Shown in pieces: positions 43,910 through 52,728 of a DNA stretch of 64,000 nucleotides. Location: positions 1 to 64,000 of the forward strand of contig NZ_AEYF01000055.1 of assembly GCF_000292525.1 (NCBI RefSeq), written 5' to 3'. The stretch is from Rhizobium sp. CCGE 510 (GTDB lineage Bacteria > Pseudomonadota > Alphaproteobacteria > Rhizobiales > Rhizobiaceae). The stretch's first letter is position 1. Each line of letters opens with the position of its first letter. The position numbers were made by a program, and so were the translations under genes. The notes under the pieces are model-generated. The model made no database searches. It was given only the letters and a program-made list of their open reading frames with translations, and was not told the DNA's origin.

Positions 43910-44566
43910 ATGAGTACCTCGCCCGATCATGCAGCATCAAAACCGAGTAGCGGCAATCGCGGGCTCCTTGTCAGCGCGGCGTTGGCAGTCATCGTCGTTG
44001 CAGCGATCGCGTTCGACACGACGGTCGTCAAGATCGGCTCCGAAAACGACGTCCGCCAGCAGGCATTCTCTCCGGAAACCTTCGGCGCCGAGCAGTTTCC
44101 GAAGATCAAGGCGAATGTCGAGGAGAGGGCGATTGCAGCCGCCGATCTCGCAGCCGCCATTGCCGCCGACAAGAAGGCGGCGGCCGAGAAATACGGTACC
44201 GCGACGAGCACCGGGCCGGTCATCCCCGTCACGCTGACCGGCGTTTTCGGCGCCCGCAAGTCGAACACCAACGAAATGAAGATCGATGGGTTGCCTCCCG
44301 AGACGGTGGTCCGTGTCCAGACCGGCCCTGCGGTCAACGGCACGGACCTCCGCGACGCAACCGGCACCATCGAATTCGGCCAGTTTACCAACCAGATCCA
44401 GTATCAGGATGCCGGCTCGGCCATCAATAACGAGATGAAGAAGGCGGTTTTCGCCGGCCTGGATGCTGACACCCTGGACGGAAAGCAGGCGACCGTCGTC
44501 GGCGTCTTCAAGCTCATCAACCCGAAGAACTGGCTCGTCACGCCGGTGAAGGTCGAGCTCAAATGA
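43910..44566 (+). CDS. DUF2291 family protein linked to the erythritol transporter
   Basis: A 218-aa protein with a single N-terminal membrane segment (LLVSAALAVIVVAAIAFDTT). The rest is a periplasmic-facing domain with the DUF2291 pattern: TTVVKIGSENDVRQQAFSPE, GVFGARKSNTNEMKIDGLP, VRVQTGPAVNGTDLRDATG and GQFTNQIQYQDAGSAINNEM. Members are often called predicted lipoproteins, but here no lipobox cysteine is present, so a signal anchor is likelier. They accompany CUT2 polyol or sugar ABC transporters. The stop overlaps the eryE start (ATGA), which argues for a direct role with the transporter, perhaps in assembly or substrate delivery (inference). Confidence 0.85.
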   Translation: MSTSPDHAASKPSSGNRGLLVSAALAVIVVAAIAFDTTVVKIGSENDVRQQAFSPETFGAEQFPKIKANVEERAIAAADLAAAIAADKKAAAEKYGTATSTGPVIPVTLTGVFGARKSNTNEMKIDGLPPETVVRVQTGPAVNGTDLRDATGTIEFGQFTNQIQYQDAGSAINNEMKKAVFAGLDADTLDGKQATVVGVFKLINPKNWLVTPVKVELK

Positions 44567-46107
44567 ACCAGCCGCAACGCAGCAACGGGGCGAAAGGCGA
44601 GGTCGTCCTCGCTGCCCGCAACATCGCAAAATCCTACGGCAGCGTTCACGCCTTGAAGGGGGTGAACTTCGACATTCACCGCGGCCAGGTCACAACGCTG
44701 TTCGGGGAGAACGGCGCGGGCAAGTCGACCTTGATGAAGATCCTCTCGGGTGTCGCGCAGGCAAGCTCCGGCGAGATCATTCTCGACGGCTCGCCGATCA
44801 GCTTCAGCTCGTCGACCCATGCGCGCGAGTGCGGGATCTCCATCATCCATCAGGAGCTCAGCCTGGCCCCCAATCTCAGTGTCCGCGACAATATTTTCAT
44901 GGGCCGGGAGATCGTCAAGGGCGGTCTCGTCGACTTCGCCGAAGAGGAGCGTCAGACCCGGGCGCTGATGGAAGAGCTCGAGGAAGACATAGATCCGCTG
45001 ACGCGCGTCGAGGATCTTCGCCTCGGCCAGCAGCAGATTGTCGAAATTGCACGAGCCCTCTCCGTCAATTCGCGCATCCTGATCATGGACGAGCCGACCT
45101 CGGCGCTGAGCGCGACGGAGGTGGAAGTGCTCTTCAAGGTCATCCACGACCTGACGAGCCGCGGCGTGTCGATCGTCTACATCTCGCATCATCTGGAAGA
45201 GGCGCTGCAGATCACCAATCACGCCGTCGTTCTGCGCGACGGAAACATAACGGCCTATGCCGAGCGCAAGGATATCGATCTCGAATGGATCGTCCGCAAC
45301 ATGGTCGGCGAGAATTTCGACCTCGGTAGCCCACCGCAAGGTCACCAGTTCGGAAACGTCTCGCTTTCCATCGAAAACCTCAGTGTCCCCGGTCCCTCCG
45401 GCGCTGCTTATAATGCAGTCGATCGTCTGTCTCTCAAGGTGCGTGCCGGCGAAATCGTCTGCATCTACGGGCTGATGGGCGCCGGGCGTACGGAACTGCT
45501 CGAGTGCATTGCAGGACGTCTGCGCGCAAGCGGCGGACAGGTTCTGCTCGAAGGACAGGACGTCAGTGGGCTTAGCATCGCCGGGCGCATTGCCACCGGT
45601 CTCGTGCTCGTGCCCGAAGATCGCCAGCGCGACGGTCTCGTCCAGACGATGACGGTCGGCTCCAATCTGTCGCTTGCGAGTATCCGCGCCTTCACCAAAG
45701 GGCTTTTCACCTCCGGCCATCGGGAGCGCGATCTCGTCAATGACGCGATCCGGCGGGTGCATGTGAAAACCGATGGCGGTGCGGCTTCGATCGGCTCGCT
45801 CTCCGGCGGCAACCAGCAGAAGGTCGTTATCGGCAAGATGCTGGCAACCCAGCCGAAGGTCATCCTGCTTGATGAGCCAAGCCGCGGCATCGACATCGGC
45901 GCCAAGGCGGAAGTTTTCAAATTGCTCGCGGAGCGCGCCAAGCAGGGATTGGCGGTCGTCTATTCAACGTCCGAGGTCAATGAATGCCTGAGCATCGCGC
46001 ACCGCATCATCGTCATGCACCGCGGCAGGATATCGGCCGAGTTCGGCTCGGATGTCACCAAGGAAAAGATCATGGCCGCCTCCGGCGAAGCCGTGGTCGC
46101 GCACTAG
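44563..46107 (+). CDS. eryE: erythritol ABC transporter ATPase
   Basis: A 514-aa protein with two ATP-binding cassettes of the CUT2 type. Cassette 1 has Walker A GENGAGKSTLMKIL, signature LRLGQQQ and Walker B ILIMDEPTSAL. Cassette 2 has the degenerate Walker A GLMGAGRTELLE and an intact LSGGNQQKVVIGKML with ILLDEPSRGIDIG. It powers uptake with EryF and EryG. It starts inside the DUF2291 stop codon, and its own stop lies at the edge of an interspersed palindromic element that separates it from eryF. Confidence 0.92.
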   Translation: MNQPQRSNGAKGEVVLAARNIAKSYGSVHALKGVNFDIHRGQVTTLFGENGAGKSTLMKILSGVAQASSGEIILDGSPISFSSSTHARECGISIIHQELSLAPNLSVRDNIFMGREIVKGGLVDFAEEERQTRALMEELEEDIDPLTRVEDLRLGQQQIVEIARALSVNSRILIMDEPTSALSATEVEVLFKVIHDLTSRGVSIVYISHHLEEALQITNHAVVLRDGNITAYAERKDIDLEWIVRNMVGENFDLGSPPQGHQFGNVSLSIENLSVPGPSGAAYNAVDRLSLKVRAGEIVCIYGLMGAGRTELLECIAGRLRASGGQVLLEGQDVSGLSIAGRIATGLVLVPEDRQRDGLVQTMTVGSNLSLASIRAFTKGLFTSGHRERDLVNDAIRRVHVKTDGGAASIGSLSGGNQQKVVIGKMLATQPKVILLDEPSRGIDIGAKAEVFKLLAERAKQGLAVVYSTSEVNECLSIAHRIIVMHRGRISAEFGSDVTKEKIMAASGEAVVAH

Positions 46108-46220
46108 ATCAGGATGATTTTAGGCCCGATCGGCCTAAAATCTGAATCCTGATCTAAATCAAAGAAGTAGAGCATGATGTCGTCCGAAAACCGCGCACAC
46201 TTTTCGGCATCATGCTCTAG
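46107..46220. repeat. palindromic interspersed element, copy 2, between eryE and eryF
   Basis: This 114-bp element matches copy 1 (32629-32741) in the same orientation at roughly 80% identity. Hairpin one is AGATCAGGAT...ATCCTGATCT with an inner perfect TTTTAGGCC/GGCCTAAAA. Hairpin two has AGAGCATGATG/CATCATGCTCT arms and an inner CCGAAAA/TTTTCGG. It begins at the last base of the eryE stop and ends 22 bases before eryF, so both hairpins would be transcribed inside the operon message. Confidence 0.85.
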
Positions 46221-46242
46221 CCTGGATTATGGAGCACTGATT

Positions 46243-47295
46243 ATGTCAGTCACGAACATCACCGAAAAGAAATCAGTTTCCAGCGGGCAGAAGCGCAACA
46301 CCAATATCGTGCGTCTCATCTTGGAAGGCCGTGCCTTCTTCGCGTTGATCGTCATCATCGCGGTCTTCTCGTTCCTGTCACCCTATTACTTCACGCTGAA
46401 CAATTTCCTGATCATGGCGTCGCACGTCGCGATCTTCGGCATTCTGGCGATCGGCATGCTGCTCGTTATCCTGAATGGCGGTATCGATCTGTCGGTCGGC
46501 TCGACACTGGGGCTTGCAGGCTGCATCGCCGGTTTCCTGATGCACGGCGTCACCCTCACCTATTTCGGCGTCATCCTCTATCCGCCGGTCTGGGCCGTCG
46601 TCGTCATCACATGTGCGCTCGGTGCGCTGGTCGGTGCGGTCAACGGCGTGCTGATCGCCTATCTCAAGGTGCCGGCCTTCGTCGCCTCACTCGGCGTGCT
46701 CTACGTCGCCCGCGGCATCGCTCTTTTGATGACCAACGGCCTGACCTACAACAATCTCGGTGGCCGTCCGGAACTCGGCAATACCGGATTCGACTGGCTC
46801 GGCTTCAACCGCCTCGCAGGCATTCCGATCGGGGTCATCGTGCTTGCGGTTCTCGCCATCATTTGCGGCATCGTGCTGAGCCGCACTGCCTTCGGCCGCT
46901 GGCTCTACGCCTCAGGTGGGAACGAGCGTGCTGCCGATCTCTCCGGCGTTCCGGTCAAGCGCGTGAAGATCATCGTCTATGTGCTTTCCGGCGTCTGTGC
47001 CGCAATCGCCGGCCTGGTCCTCTCCTCGCAGCTGACCTCCGCCGGCCCGACGGCAGGCACAACCTACGAGCTGACGGCGATCGCAGCCGTGGTCATCGGC
47101 GGCGCGGCGCTGACCGGCGGCCGCGGTACGGTTCGCGGCACCATGCTCGGCGCCTTCGTCATCGGTTTCCTTTCGGACGGCCTCGTGATCATCGGCGTCT
47201 CGGCCTACTGGCAGACAGTCTTTACCGGCGCAGTGATCGTTCTCGCCGTCCTCATGAACAGCATCCAATACGGCCGCCGGGTCAAATCGTCCTGA
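46243..47295 (+). CDS. eryF: erythritol ABC transporter permease
   Basis: A 350-aa RbsC-type permease with about ten hydrophobic segments. Landmarks are MLLVILNGGIDLSVGSTLGL, YLKVPAFVASLGVLYVARG, YASGGNERAADLSGVPV and LTAIAAVVIGGAALTGGRG. It forms the membrane channel for erythritol. The ATG at 46243 is 11 bases after GGAG; a longer frame begins inside the palindromic element and is rejected. It lies downstream of eryE across the element and upstream of eryG by 112 bases. Confidence 0.92.
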   Translation: MSVTNITEKKSVSSGQKRNTNIVRLILEGRAFFALIVIIAVFSFLSPYYFTLNNFLIMASHVAIFGILAIGMLLVILNGGIDLSVGSTLGLAGCIAGFLMHGVTLTYFGVILYPPVWAVVVITCALGALVGAVNGVLIAYLKVPAFVASLGVLYVARGIALLMTNGLTYNNLGGRPELGNTGFDWLGFNRLAGIPIGVIVLAVLAIICGIVLSRTAFGRWLYASGGNERAADLSGVPVKRVKIIVYVLSGVCAAIAGLVLSSQLTSAGPTAGTTYELTAIAAVVIGGAALTGGRGTVRGTMLGAFVIGFLSDGLVIIGVSAYWQTVFTGAVIVLAVLMNSIQYGRRVKSS

Positions 47296-47407
47296 CGGCT
47301 GAGACCGAAACTTATCCACGACGGCAGGCTGGAGTCCAGGAAAGCCGATTGGGGAAAGCAACGCCGGATCACCGGCAATAACTGAGCTCACGAATGGGAG
47401 AGAGACT

Positions 47408-48355
47408 ATGTTTAAGAAAGGCATGCGCATACTTCTGGCCGCCGCGGCCGTAGCACCGCTTCTGGCAAGCTCGGCTTGGGCAGCGGGCATGATGACGATC
47501 ATCGTCAACGATCCGTCGAATCCCTATTGGCTGACGGAAGGCAATGTCGCCAAGGCAACTGCCGAAAAGCTGGGCTACACAGCCTCGGTCAACGCCCACA
47601 AGGGCGACACCAATACCGAAAGCAACCTGATCGATACCGCGATCACCAACAAGTCGGTGGCGATCATCCTCGACCCGGCAAACGCCGACGGTTCCGTCGG
47701 TGCGGTCAAGAAAGCCGTTGCTGCCGGTATCCCGGTCATCCTCGTCAACGCCGAAATCAACCAGGAAGGCCTGGCGAAGGCGCAGCTTGTTTCCAACAAC
47801 GCACAGGGTGCCGCCCTCGGCGCGCAGCAATGGGTCGAAGCGATCGGCGACAAGGGCAACTATGCCGAACTCTTCGGCGCGCCGTCCGACAACAACGCTG
47901 CAACGCGGTCGAATGGCTACGAGACTGTTCTTTCGCAGTATCCGGATCTGAAGAAGGTCGCCAAGGAAGTTGCCAACTGGGACCGCACCCAGGGCCACAA
48001 CAAGATGCAGTCCATGCTGCAGGCCAACCCGGATATCGTCGGCGTCATCTCGGGCAATGACGAAATGGCACTCGGTGCGATCGCCGCGCTGAAGGAAGCC
48101 GGCAAGCTCGCCAATGTTAAGGTCGGCGGCTTCGACGGTTCACCGGACGCCGTTGCTGCCATCAAGGCGGGCGAACTCCAATACACCGTCCTCCAACCGG
48201 TTGCCGTCTTCTCTGAAGAAGCCGTCAAGCAGGCAGACAATCTGATCAAGACGGGTAACACGGGTGCGAAGAGCGAGAAGCAGCTCTTCGATTGCCTGTT
48301 GATCACCAAGGACAACATCGACAAGTACACCGGCCCGTTCGTTCTGGCGCAGTAA
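47408..48355 (+). CDS. eryG: erythritol-binding periplasmic protein
   Basis: A 315-aa binding protein with signal peptide FKKGMRILLAAAAVAPLLAS, cleaved near SAWA-AGM. The type 1 periplasmic-binding fold is clear (MTIIVNDPSNPYWLTEGNVA, KSVAIILDPANADGSVGAV, GIPVILVNAEI, VISGNDEMALGAIAAL, KVGGFDGSPDAVAAI). It would capture erythritol and possibly related polyols and deliver it to EryF/EryE. GGGAGAGAG precedes the ATG. A strong terminator follows directly, ending the transport operon. Confidence 0.92.
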   Translation: MFKKGMRILLAAAAVAPLLASSAWAAGMMTIIVNDPSNPYWLTEGNVAKATAEKLGYTASVNAHKGDTNTESNLIDTAITNKSVAIILDPANADGSVGAVKKAVAAGIPVILVNAEINQEGLAKAQLVSNNAQGAALGAQQWVEAIGDKGNYAELFGAPSDNNAATRSNGYETVLSQYPDLKKVAKEVANWDRTQGHNKMQSMLQANPDIVGVISGNDEMALGAIAALKEAGKLANVKVGGFDGSPDAVAAIKAGELQYTVLQPVAVFSEEAVKQADNLIKTGNTGAKSEKQLFDCLLITKDNIDKYTGPFVLAQ

Positions 48356-48362
48356 ACGGTAA

Positions 48363-48390
48363 AGGGCGCTCGCAAGAGCGCCCTCATTTT
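48363..48390 (+). terminator. rho-independent terminator of the ery transport operon
   Basis: A perfect 9-bp stem AGGGCGCTC/GAGCGCCCT closes a GCAA tetraloop and runs into CATTTT, 8 bases after the eryG stop. It separates the transporter from the downstream DeoR-kinase-dehydrogenase module. Confidence 0.85.
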
Positions 48391-48504
48391 CATGCTGGAA
48401 GCGATGGTCGGCGGTCCAACCGCGGGTTGCGTTTCGCCTTTTTGCCTTGGCGCGGCAATCACTGTACGAAGCTGGGATCCATAATTCAGCGACAGGGGTA
48501 ACCC

Positions 48505-49347
48505 GTGACACAGAAGACCAGCCGGGACGACGATCTGTTGGACCAGCTCACCAGCGACAGCCGGCAGACGCGCCAGATCGCGCGCCGCCGCATGATTGCA
48601 GAGGCCGTAATGGGTGAAGGCTCGATGCGGATTGAAGACCTGACCGACCGCTTTGGGATCAGCCTGATGACGGCTCACCGTGATGTCGATGAACTCGTCA
48701 GCCGCGGCCTCTTCAGGAAAACGCGCGGCATCGTCACTGCGGCAGCGACCAATCTCATCGAATCCAGCGACGTCTACCGCGCGAACCGTCAGTCGGTGGA
48801 AAAGAAGTTGATCGCCGAGGCGGCAATGCAATTCGTCGAACCGGGACAGGCGATCTTTTTCGATGACTCGACGACGGTACTTCAGATGGCGGCGCATCTG
48901 TCTTCGAAGGTGCCGGTCACGGCAATTACCAATTCCCTGACGCTGATGAATGCGCTGACGGGCCTGCATGACGTGACGCTACTCGCCCTCGGCGGCCAAT
49001 ATTACAATTGGTGCAATGCCTTCATGGGTCGCATGACCATCAACGAGATCAAGGCTCTCAGGGCCGATGTCGCGTTCATCTCGATGTCGGCGATCAGCGA
49101 TGGCACGGTGCTGCACCAGTCTCCTGAAACAGTCGATACCAAGCGCGCCATGTTCGACTGTTCCGTAAAACGCATCCTGCTTGCCGATCATACCAAGTTT
49201 GAACGGCGTGCACTTCATAGTTTCGCAGCACTGGATGAGTTCGACGTCGTTATCGTCGATGACAAGACCCAGCCGGTGCACATCGACCGCATGCGGTCCA
49301 GAGATATCAACGTGGTCATCGCCAAGGGCGCCGGAGGGCGCTCCTGA
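48505..49347 (+). CDS. DeoR family regulator of the second polyol module
   Basis: A 280-aa DeoR/GlpR-type regulator. Its winged helix is SMRIEDLTDRFGISLMTAHR followed by DVDELVSRGLFRKTRGIVTA. The effector domain has GQAIFFDDSTTVLQMAAHL, AITNSLTLMNAL, LLALGGQYYNWCNAF and a C-terminal DEFDVVIVDDKT. It starts at a GTG with AGGGG 5 bases upstream and carries an N-terminal extension of about 25 residues compared with most family members. It leads a unit with the kinase and GlpD-like dehydrogenase and is clearly distinct in sequence from EryR. Confidence 0.88.
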   Translation: MTQKTSRDDDLLDQLTSDSRQTRQIARRRMIAEAVMGEGSMRIEDLTDRFGISLMTAHRDVDELVSRGLFRKTRGIVTAAATNLIESSDVYRANRQSVEKKLIAEAAMQFVEPGQAIFFDDSTTVLQMAAHLSSKVPVTAITNSLTLMNALTGLHDVTLLALGGQYYNWCNAFMGRMTINEIKALRADVAFISMSAISDGTVLHQSPETVDTKRAMFDCSVKRILLADHTKFERRALHSFAALDEFDVVIVDDKTQPVHIDRMRSRDINVVIAKGAGGRS

Positions 49348-49384
49348 CGGCGCGGGCCGGTTGTCCCTCATGAGGTGAACGTGA

Positions 49385-50914
49385 ATGCCGACACTGCTCG
49401 GGATCGATAGTGGTTTGACAGTCACCAAGGCGGTCATCTTCAATATCGATGGCACGCCGCTTGCTGTCGCCCGGCGCCGCGTCACGCAGTTCATTCCGAA
49501 GGCCCGCCATATCGAGCGCGACATGGATGAATTGTGGAACGCGACGGCCGACGCCATCCGCGAAGCGATTTCACTCAGCGGGCGGCCGGCAAGCGACATT
49601 GAGGGCATTGCCACTACCGCGCATGGAGACGGCATCTACCTGCTCGATCACGCCCGGAAGCCGCTCGGCCGGGCCATTCTCTCGCTGGACAGCCGAGCAG
49701 GGTCGGTCGTCGACCGGTGGACGAAAAGCGACGTCGCCGAGCTGGCGATCGAACTGACGGGACAGATCCCGCACGTCTCCGCGCCATCGGCATTGCTTGC
49801 CTGGATCCGCGAAATGGAGCCTGAGCGCTACAAGCGCATCGGCCATTTCTTCAGCTGCAAGGACTGGCTGCGGTTCTGCTTGACCGGGATCATCGGTACG
49901 GACCGCACCGAAGCCAGCACCTCCTTCACCAATGTCAAAACGCAGACCTACAGTGAAGATGCCATGCGGCTGTTTGGACTGCAGGATCTCGTCCACGCCC
50001 TGCCACCAGCCTCACGCTCCGACCAGATTGTTGGACGCGTTACCCCTGGGGCCGCGCAACTGACTGGCCTTGTCGAGGGAACACCTGTCGTTGCCGGTCT
50101 GCATGACGTCACGGCCTCGGCGCTCGGGGCGGGGGGCTATGCCAATGGCGTTGTCGCCGTCATTGCCGGGACCTATTCGATCAACGAGACGCTTTCGTCG
50201 GAACCGCGTGTCGACCGGCGCTGGTTCTGCCGCAACGGGATTGCACCCGGCGTCTGGAACAGCATGTCGATCTCTCCGGCATCGACGGCCAATTACGACT
50301 GGTTTCTGGACACGCTCTGCGCTGCCGAACGGAAAAATGGCGAGATGCAAGGCAACTCGATCCACGGCTTGCTGGCGCCCGAGATCGAGGCCGCTTTCGA
50401 ACGCCCCTCGACCGCGCTCTTCCATCCCTATCTGTTCGGCTCGCCGTATGGCGCGGCGGCCAGCGCCGGCTTCTTCGGGCTCGGTGGATGGCACGACCGC
50501 GGCGACATGCTGCGCGCCGTGCTTGAGGGCATCGCTTTCAATCATCGCATTCATGTCGACGCGCTTCGCAACGGCTTTGCCTTCGATCGGGCGCGGCTCG
50601 CCGGTGGCGTCTCGCGCAATCCTGCCGTCGTGCAAATGTTTGCCGATGTGCTTGGCATGCCGGTCACGGTAACCGAGACGGATGAGGCGGCCGCCTGGGG
50701 TGCTGCGCTTTGTGCCGGTTCCGGCGCCGGTATCTTTGCCGATCCGCAGAGCGATCCGCGCGACACGGCTTCCATCGCGAAAACTTGCCGGCCGGATGCG
50801 GCGCGCAGCGCGGATTATGAAAAGCGTTACCAGGTGTTCCGCGACATTGCCGACGCAATGGTCCCCCTTTGGTCGAAGATTGCCGCGCTTGCACCGGAGC
50901 AATCGGCAAACTGA
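49385..50914 (+). CDS. FGGY family carbohydrate kinase, substrate unknown
   Basis: A 509-aa sugar/polyol kinase: N-terminal PTLLGIDSGLTVTKAVIFNI, catalytic region IATTAHGDGIYLLDHA, FSCKDWLRFCLTG and the FGGY C-terminal ARLAGGVSRNPAVVQMFADV with DEAAAWGAALCAG. The general look is of L-xylulose-kinase-like members rather than glycerol or erythritol kinase, but specificity cannot be assigned. GAGGTGA lies before the ATG at 49385. It sits 37 bases after the DeoR gene and 37 before the dehydrogenase, so a polyol-phosphate route parallel to EryA-EryB is likely. Confidence 0.9.
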   Translation: MPTLLGIDSGLTVTKAVIFNIDGTPLAVARRRVTQFIPKARHIERDMDELWNATADAIREAISLSGRPASDIEGIATTAHGDGIYLLDHARKPLGRAILSLDSRAGSVVDRWTKSDVAELAIELTGQIPHVSAPSALLAWIREMEPERYKRIGHFFSCKDWLRFCLTGIIGTDRTEASTSFTNVKTQTYSEDAMRLFGLQDLVHALPPASRSDQIVGRVTPGAAQLTGLVEGTPVVAGLHDVTASALGAGGYANGVVAVIAGTYSINETLSSEPRVDRRWFCRNGIAPGVWNSMSISPASTANYDWFLDTLCAAERKNGEMQGNSIHGLLAPEIEAAFERPSTALFHPYLFGSPYGAAASAGFFGLGGWHDRGDMLRAVLEGIAFNHRIHVDALRNGFAFDRARLAGGVSRNPAVVQMFADVLGMPVTVTETDEAAAWGAALCAGSGAGIFADPQSDPRDTASIAKTCRPDAARSADYEKRYQVFRDIADAMVPLWSKIAALAPEQSAN

Positions 50915-50951
50915 AAAGACAGATGCCTGCTGCGGCGGGCAATTTAGGACG

Positions 50952-52700
50952 ATGAGCATGACCCCCGATTTGCAGCAACGCTTCTCGAACCTCGGCGAGA
51001 ACGATATCGACGTTTTGATCATCGGGGCGGGCATCAACGGTGCCGGCCTGTTCCGCGACCTCTCGCTACAGGGTGTCAATTGCCTGATCGTCGACAAGGC
51101 CGACTTTGGCTCCGGCACGAGCGCCGCACCATCGCGGCTCATTCACGGCGGCCTGAAATATCTGGAAACGGGTGAGTTCGGGCTGGTGGCGCAGTCGACG
51201 CTTGAGCGCAACCTCCTGCTCAAGAACGCGCCGCATTGCGTCGAACCGCTGCCGACCTTCATTCCGGTCTTTTCCTGGACCCGCGGCATCTGGGCAGCGA
51301 CAAGGACGCTCCTTGGGTCGAAGACGGCGCCACGCAGCCGTGGTGCGGTTCTCATCAAGATCGGGCTTCGGCTCTACGACTTCTTCGGTTCGCGCGACCA
51401 GGTCATGCCGCGCCACCGGCTGATCCTGAAGAAACAGGCGCGCAGGGAAATGCCGCATATTACCCCCGCCATCGTCGCCGGCGGCATCTATTACGATGCC
51501 AAGATCAGCAGGCCGGAGCGGCTCGTCTATGAACTCGTGAGCGATGGTCTCGACGCGAATGCGAGGAGCCTCGCGGCAAATTTCGCGACACTGGCTGCCG
51601 TTTCAGAAGGGCGTTTGACCTTCCGGCAGCCCGATGGTCGCGATGTCACCGTTGCTCCCAAGCTGGTCGTCAATGCGGCAGGTCCTTGGATCGATCACGT
51701 CAACACTTTGCTCGGCGCTCCATCGCGGCTGATCGGCGGCACGAAGGGTTCCCATATCCTGCTTGACCATCCCGAATTGGTGCGAAGCCTCAACGGCCAT
51801 ATGATCTATTTCGAGGCCGACGACGGCCGCATCTGCCTGGTCTACGACTATCTCGGGCTGGCACTGGTCGGGTCGACCGACATTCCGGCGGATGATCCGG
51901 ACAATGTCCGCTGCGAAGAGCCGGAAACCGAGTATTTCCTCGAAAGCGTCCGCTCGCTGTTGCCGACGCTCCGCTTCGATCGCAATCAGATCGTTTACAG
52001 CTATAGCGGCATCCGCCCGCTGCCGGCATCGGATGCGACCGCACCGGGGCTGATCAGCCGCGACCACTCCGCGCCGGTGAAGGAACCCGAGGACGGCAGA
52101 CCTTTTCCGGTCATTTCGCTGGTCGGAGGCAAGTGGACGACGTTCCGCGGTTTTGCCGAAGAGGTCGCCGACACCGTTCTCTCCCGGCTGCAACGCCGCC
52201 GCAGCCAGTCGACACGCTATCTGGCGGTCGGCGGCGGCAAGGCCTTTCCGGCTGATGCTGAGCAGCGTAACGCCTGGATCAGCGATGCCGCGGCGCGCAG
52301 CGGCGTTGCTGCCGCGCGTGCCGACGAACTACTCGGCCGCTACGGCACGACGGCTGTGGCCCTGCTTTCTTCCCCTTCAAGCTATTCCGACCAACAGCGG
52401 CTGACGGGTGCTGCACGTTACAGTCTCCGGGAGATCGACTGGATCGCCCGGAATGAACTCGTTATCCACCTGTCGGACATCGTGATGCGCCGCACGACGC
52501 TTGCGATCGAGGGCCGGTTGACGCCGGAAGGCCTGCGGGAAATCGCCAACGTTGCCGGGGCAGCGCTCGACTGGGACGACGAACGAACGGCAAGCGAAAT
52601 CCAGGAGGTTGTCAGCCAGCTGAGCCGTTTCCACGGCCAAGCACTGACAGGCAAGGTTGCGGCCGAGCCGGAAAAGGCCGCACGCCCGGCCGCAGGCTAA
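50952..52700 (+). CDS. GlpD-like FAD-dependent polyol-phosphate dehydrogenase
   Basis: A 582-aa flavoprotein of the glycerol-3-phosphate dehydrogenase family: FAD motif VLIIGAGINGAGLFRDLSLQ, then SGTSAAPSRLIHGGLKYLE, VVNAAGPWIDHVN, VGSTDIPADDPDNV, YSYSGIRPLPAS and SLVGGKWTTFRGFAEE. It is about 80 residues longer than EryB and has a C-terminal DAO_C-like helical domain. It would oxidise the phosphorylated polyol made by the preceding kinase, giving a ketose phosphate and reducing the quinone pool. The ATG at 50952 (or 50958) is preceded by AGGACG. Glycerol 3-phosphate itself is a possible substrate. Confidence 0.9.
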   Translation: MSMTPDLQQRFSNLGENDIDVLIIGAGINGAGLFRDLSLQGVNCLIVDKADFGSGTSAAPSRLIHGGLKYLETGEFGLVAQSTLERNLLLKNAPHCVEPLPTFIPVFSWTRGIWAATRTLLGSKTAPRSRGAVLIKIGLRLYDFFGSRDQVMPRHRLILKKQARREMPHITPAIVAGGIYYDAKISRPERLVYELVSDGLDANARSLAANFATLAAVSEGRLTFRQPDGRDVTVAPKLVVNAAGPWIDHVNTLLGAPSRLIGGTKGSHILLDHPELVRSLNGHMIYFEADDGRICLVYDYLGLALVGSTDIPADDPDNVRCEEPETEYFLESVRSLLPTLRFDRNQIVYSYSGIRPLPASDATAPGLISRDHSAPVKEPEDGRPFPVISLVGGKWTTFRGFAEEVADTVLSRLQRRRSQSTRYLAVGGGKAFPADAEQRNAWISDAAARSGVAAARADELLGRYGTTAVALLSSPSSYSDQQRLTGAARYSLREIDWIARNELVIHLSDIVMRRTTLAIEGRLTPEGLREIANVAGAALDWDDERTASEIQEVVSQLSRFHGQALTGKVAAEPEKAARPAAG

Positions 52701-52728
52701 CCCAGTTTCACAGGCTAACCCGGTTTCA
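52693..52728. repeat. 18-bp tandem duplication across two convergent stop codons
   Basis: CAGGCTAACCCAGTTTCA (52693-52710) is repeated as CAGGCTAACCCGGTTTCA (52711-52728), 17 of 18 bases identical. The first copy contains the TAA of the dehydrogenase; the last TCA of the second copy is the TGA of the aldolase on the other strand. Confidence 0.85.
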
